From Gammaproteobacteria bacterium (GTDB lineage: Bacteria > Pseudomonadota > Gammaproteobacteria > UBA9214): DNA of 5,353 nt. How positions within the stretch are numbered: the first letter of the stretch is position 1; every line of letters begins with the position of its first letter. The notes under the pieces were generated by a model, which was not told where the DNA came from, did no database searches, and worked only from the letters and a program-made list of their open reading frames with translations. Made by a program: the position numbers and the translations under genes. Shown here one piece after another: positions 4,124 to 5,353 of this stretch. Location: assembly GCA_020027635.1 (NCBI GenBank), contig JAHKKL010000139.1, positions 1-5,353 on the forward strand, written 5' to 3'.

Positions 4124-5353
4124 TTACCTACCGCCTCCCGTTTCCTGGCGCCCAGGCGGTTGGCGATCCGGTGATCCAGCCCGGCGTTTCCAGTCGGCAT
4201 AGCGTTCCAGCGCCTGCTTGCGCGAAGTGTCCAGATCGACCACCGGTAGCGGGTAATCGTTCCCGGGTACCAGCCTGGCATTGACCAGAAGGCCTGGCGG
4301 GGTATCCCAGGGACGGTGGATATAGCGGTTCGGCAGTCGCGCCAGTTCCGGCACCCAGCGGCGAACATAGGCGCCTTCGGGGTCAAAGCGCTCGCCCTGG
4401 CGCACCGGGTTGAAGATGCGGAAATAGGGCGCCGCGTCCGCGCCGCAGCCTGCGGCCCATTGCCAGCCCAGCGTGTTGTTGGCCAGATCGGCGTCGACCA
4501 GGGTGTCCCAGAACCAACGGGCGCCATGAAGCCAGTGCAGGCCGAGGTTTTTGGTCAGAAACGAGGCCGCCACCATGCGCGCCCGGTTGTGCATGAAGCC
4601 GGTGGCCCACAGCTCGCGCATGCCGGCATCGACCAGCGGAATCCCGGTCCGGCCGCTTTGCCAGGCATTCAGACCGTCGGGATCCTCACGCCAGGGGAAT
4701 TCCTGGTATCTGGCGTGCAGCGGCTCCTCTGGCGTTGCGGGGAAATAGTGCAGCAGGTGGTGAGCGAATTCCCGCCACAGCAGCTGGCGTTGAAAGGCCT
4801 CCACCGCGGCCAGGCGTCCGGCCTGCGGGTCGTGCAGGCGCACCTGCTCGAGGGCTTGCCAGATCTGCCGTGGTCCGACTTCGCCGAAGTGCAGATGCGC
4901 CGAGAGCCGTGAAGTCCCGGAGCTGTCCAAACGGTCGCGCCCTGCGGGATAGTCGCCGAGGGCGGTGTCGATGAAGCGCTCCAGTTGCCGCCACGCGCCG
5001 TTTTCGCCCGGCGACCAGGTGGATGCGAACCCGCGGTACCAGGGCCTGGACGGCAGAAGCCCCAGCTCCTCGAGAGCGAGGGACGCCGGCCCCCGGATTG
5101 CCGGCAGCCGGCCGGGCGGCGCTTGCATCGGTGGCGGCATGTCGCGCGCCAGACAGGTCTTTGAGTACGGAGTAAAGACGCGGTAAGGGCCGCCATTCCC
5201 GCGCTTCACTTCCCAGGGTTCGAACAGCAGGGCCGCATTGAAGCTGCGGACCTCGATACCCTGATCTACGAGAGCGGCCTCGATGGTTTTGTCACGTGCC
5301 TGTACGGCCGGTTCATAGCGGCGGTTCCAGTACACCGCCCGCGCCCCGGTCCC
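4124..5353 (-). CDS. phrB: Deoxyribodipyrimidine photolyase, class I, N-terminus off the window
   Basis: The frame is open to the right edge; the visible 409 residues begin with GTGARAVYWNRRYEP, which in full photolyases lies about 100 residues in, so most of the antenna domain is missing and GTG 5335 is an internal Val codon. The enzyme uses light and FAD to split cyclobutane pyrimidine dimers in DNA. Fragment numbering: TSRLSAHLHFGEVGPRQIW (147-165) and LLWREFAHHLL (191-201) of the FAD domain, MHNRARMVAASFLTK (254-268), DADLANNTLGWQWAAG (287-302) and DAAPYFRIFNP (306-316). The tryptophans matching E. coli W306, W359 and W382 are present at 221, 274 and 297, and the Asn near FAD N5 is kept. 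These features favour a CPD photolyase over a cryptochrome, though other class I photolyases cannot be fully excluded. The antenna type cannot be judged. No promoter is visible because the 5' end is outside. hemH follows in the same direction. Confidence 0.95.
   Translation of the reverse strand, partial: GTGARAVYWNRRYEPAVQARDKTIEAALVDQGIEVRSFNAALLFEPWEVKRGNGGPYRVFTPYSKTCLARDMPPPMQAPPGRLPAIRGPASLALEELGLLPSRPWYRGFASTWSPGENGAWRQLERFIDTALGDYPAGRDRLDSSGTSRLSAHLHFGEVGPRQIWQALEQVRLHDPQAGRLAAVEAFQRQLLWREFAHHLLHYFPATPEEPLHARYQEFPWREDPDGLNAWQSGRTGIPLVDAGMRELWATGFMHNRARMVAASFLTKNLGLHWLHGARWFWDTLVDADLANNTLGWQWAAGCGADAAPYFRIFNPVRQGERFDPEGAYVRRWVPELARLPNRYIHRPWDTPPGLLVNARLVPGNDYPLPVVDLDTSRKQALERYADWKRRAGSPDRQPPGRQETGGGR

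Noticed and set aside
4316..4912. 198-codon plus-strand frame opposite phrB
   Set aside because: It is antisense to conserved FAD-binding motifs of photolyase and has no recognisable feature.

Overview
The window is about 5.35 kb of GC-rich bacterial chromosome. Every recognisable gene lies on the minus strand. In transcription order, right to left, they are: the C-terminal part of a class I DNA photolyase (phrB), ferrochelatase (hemH), a zinc-free medium-chain quinone oxidoreductase, a 75-residue cysteine-rich protein of unknown function, a Rof-type Rho-binding antiterminator, and the wreck of a Ycf46-like AAA ATPase gene. Rof and the form of PhrB and HemH point to a gammaproteobacterium. 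The sequence does not allow a species call.

Right side (about 2.7 to 5.35 kb): phrB runs off the right edge without its N-terminal domain, but all three electron-transfer tryptophans are visible. A 7-bp inverted repeat touches its stop codon. The 262 bases between phrB and the preferred hemH start hold a small inverted repeat, a short hairpin with a T7 tail, and a possible 17-codon leader ORF. The stop codon of that ORF overlaps a GTG start for hemH that has a strong Shine-Dalgarno. HemH inserts iron into protoporphyrin IX, which is a photosensitiser, so phrB and hemH make sense together as light-damage protection. The quinone oxidoreductase follows 70 bases downstream.

Middle (about 0.85 to 1.72 kb): a small Cys-rich gene sits between two gene-poor spacers. 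The upstream spacer carries an AT-rich island that may be its promoter. The downstream spacer carries a perfect 12-bp inverted repeat and smaller palindromes.

Left side (1 to 0.85 kb): an intact rof gene is followed by an AAA ATPase pseudogene. It keeps a good GTG start and N-terminus, has lost most of its middle, and carries damaged Walker A and Walker B motifs. It stops at a block of short direct repeats that resembles the end of an IS21-like insertion sequence continuing off the left edge.

I see no RNA genes, CRISPR arrays or integrases, and no clearly new multi-gene system. The most interesting items are the leader architecture of hemH and the decayed ATPase next to a probable mobile-element end.
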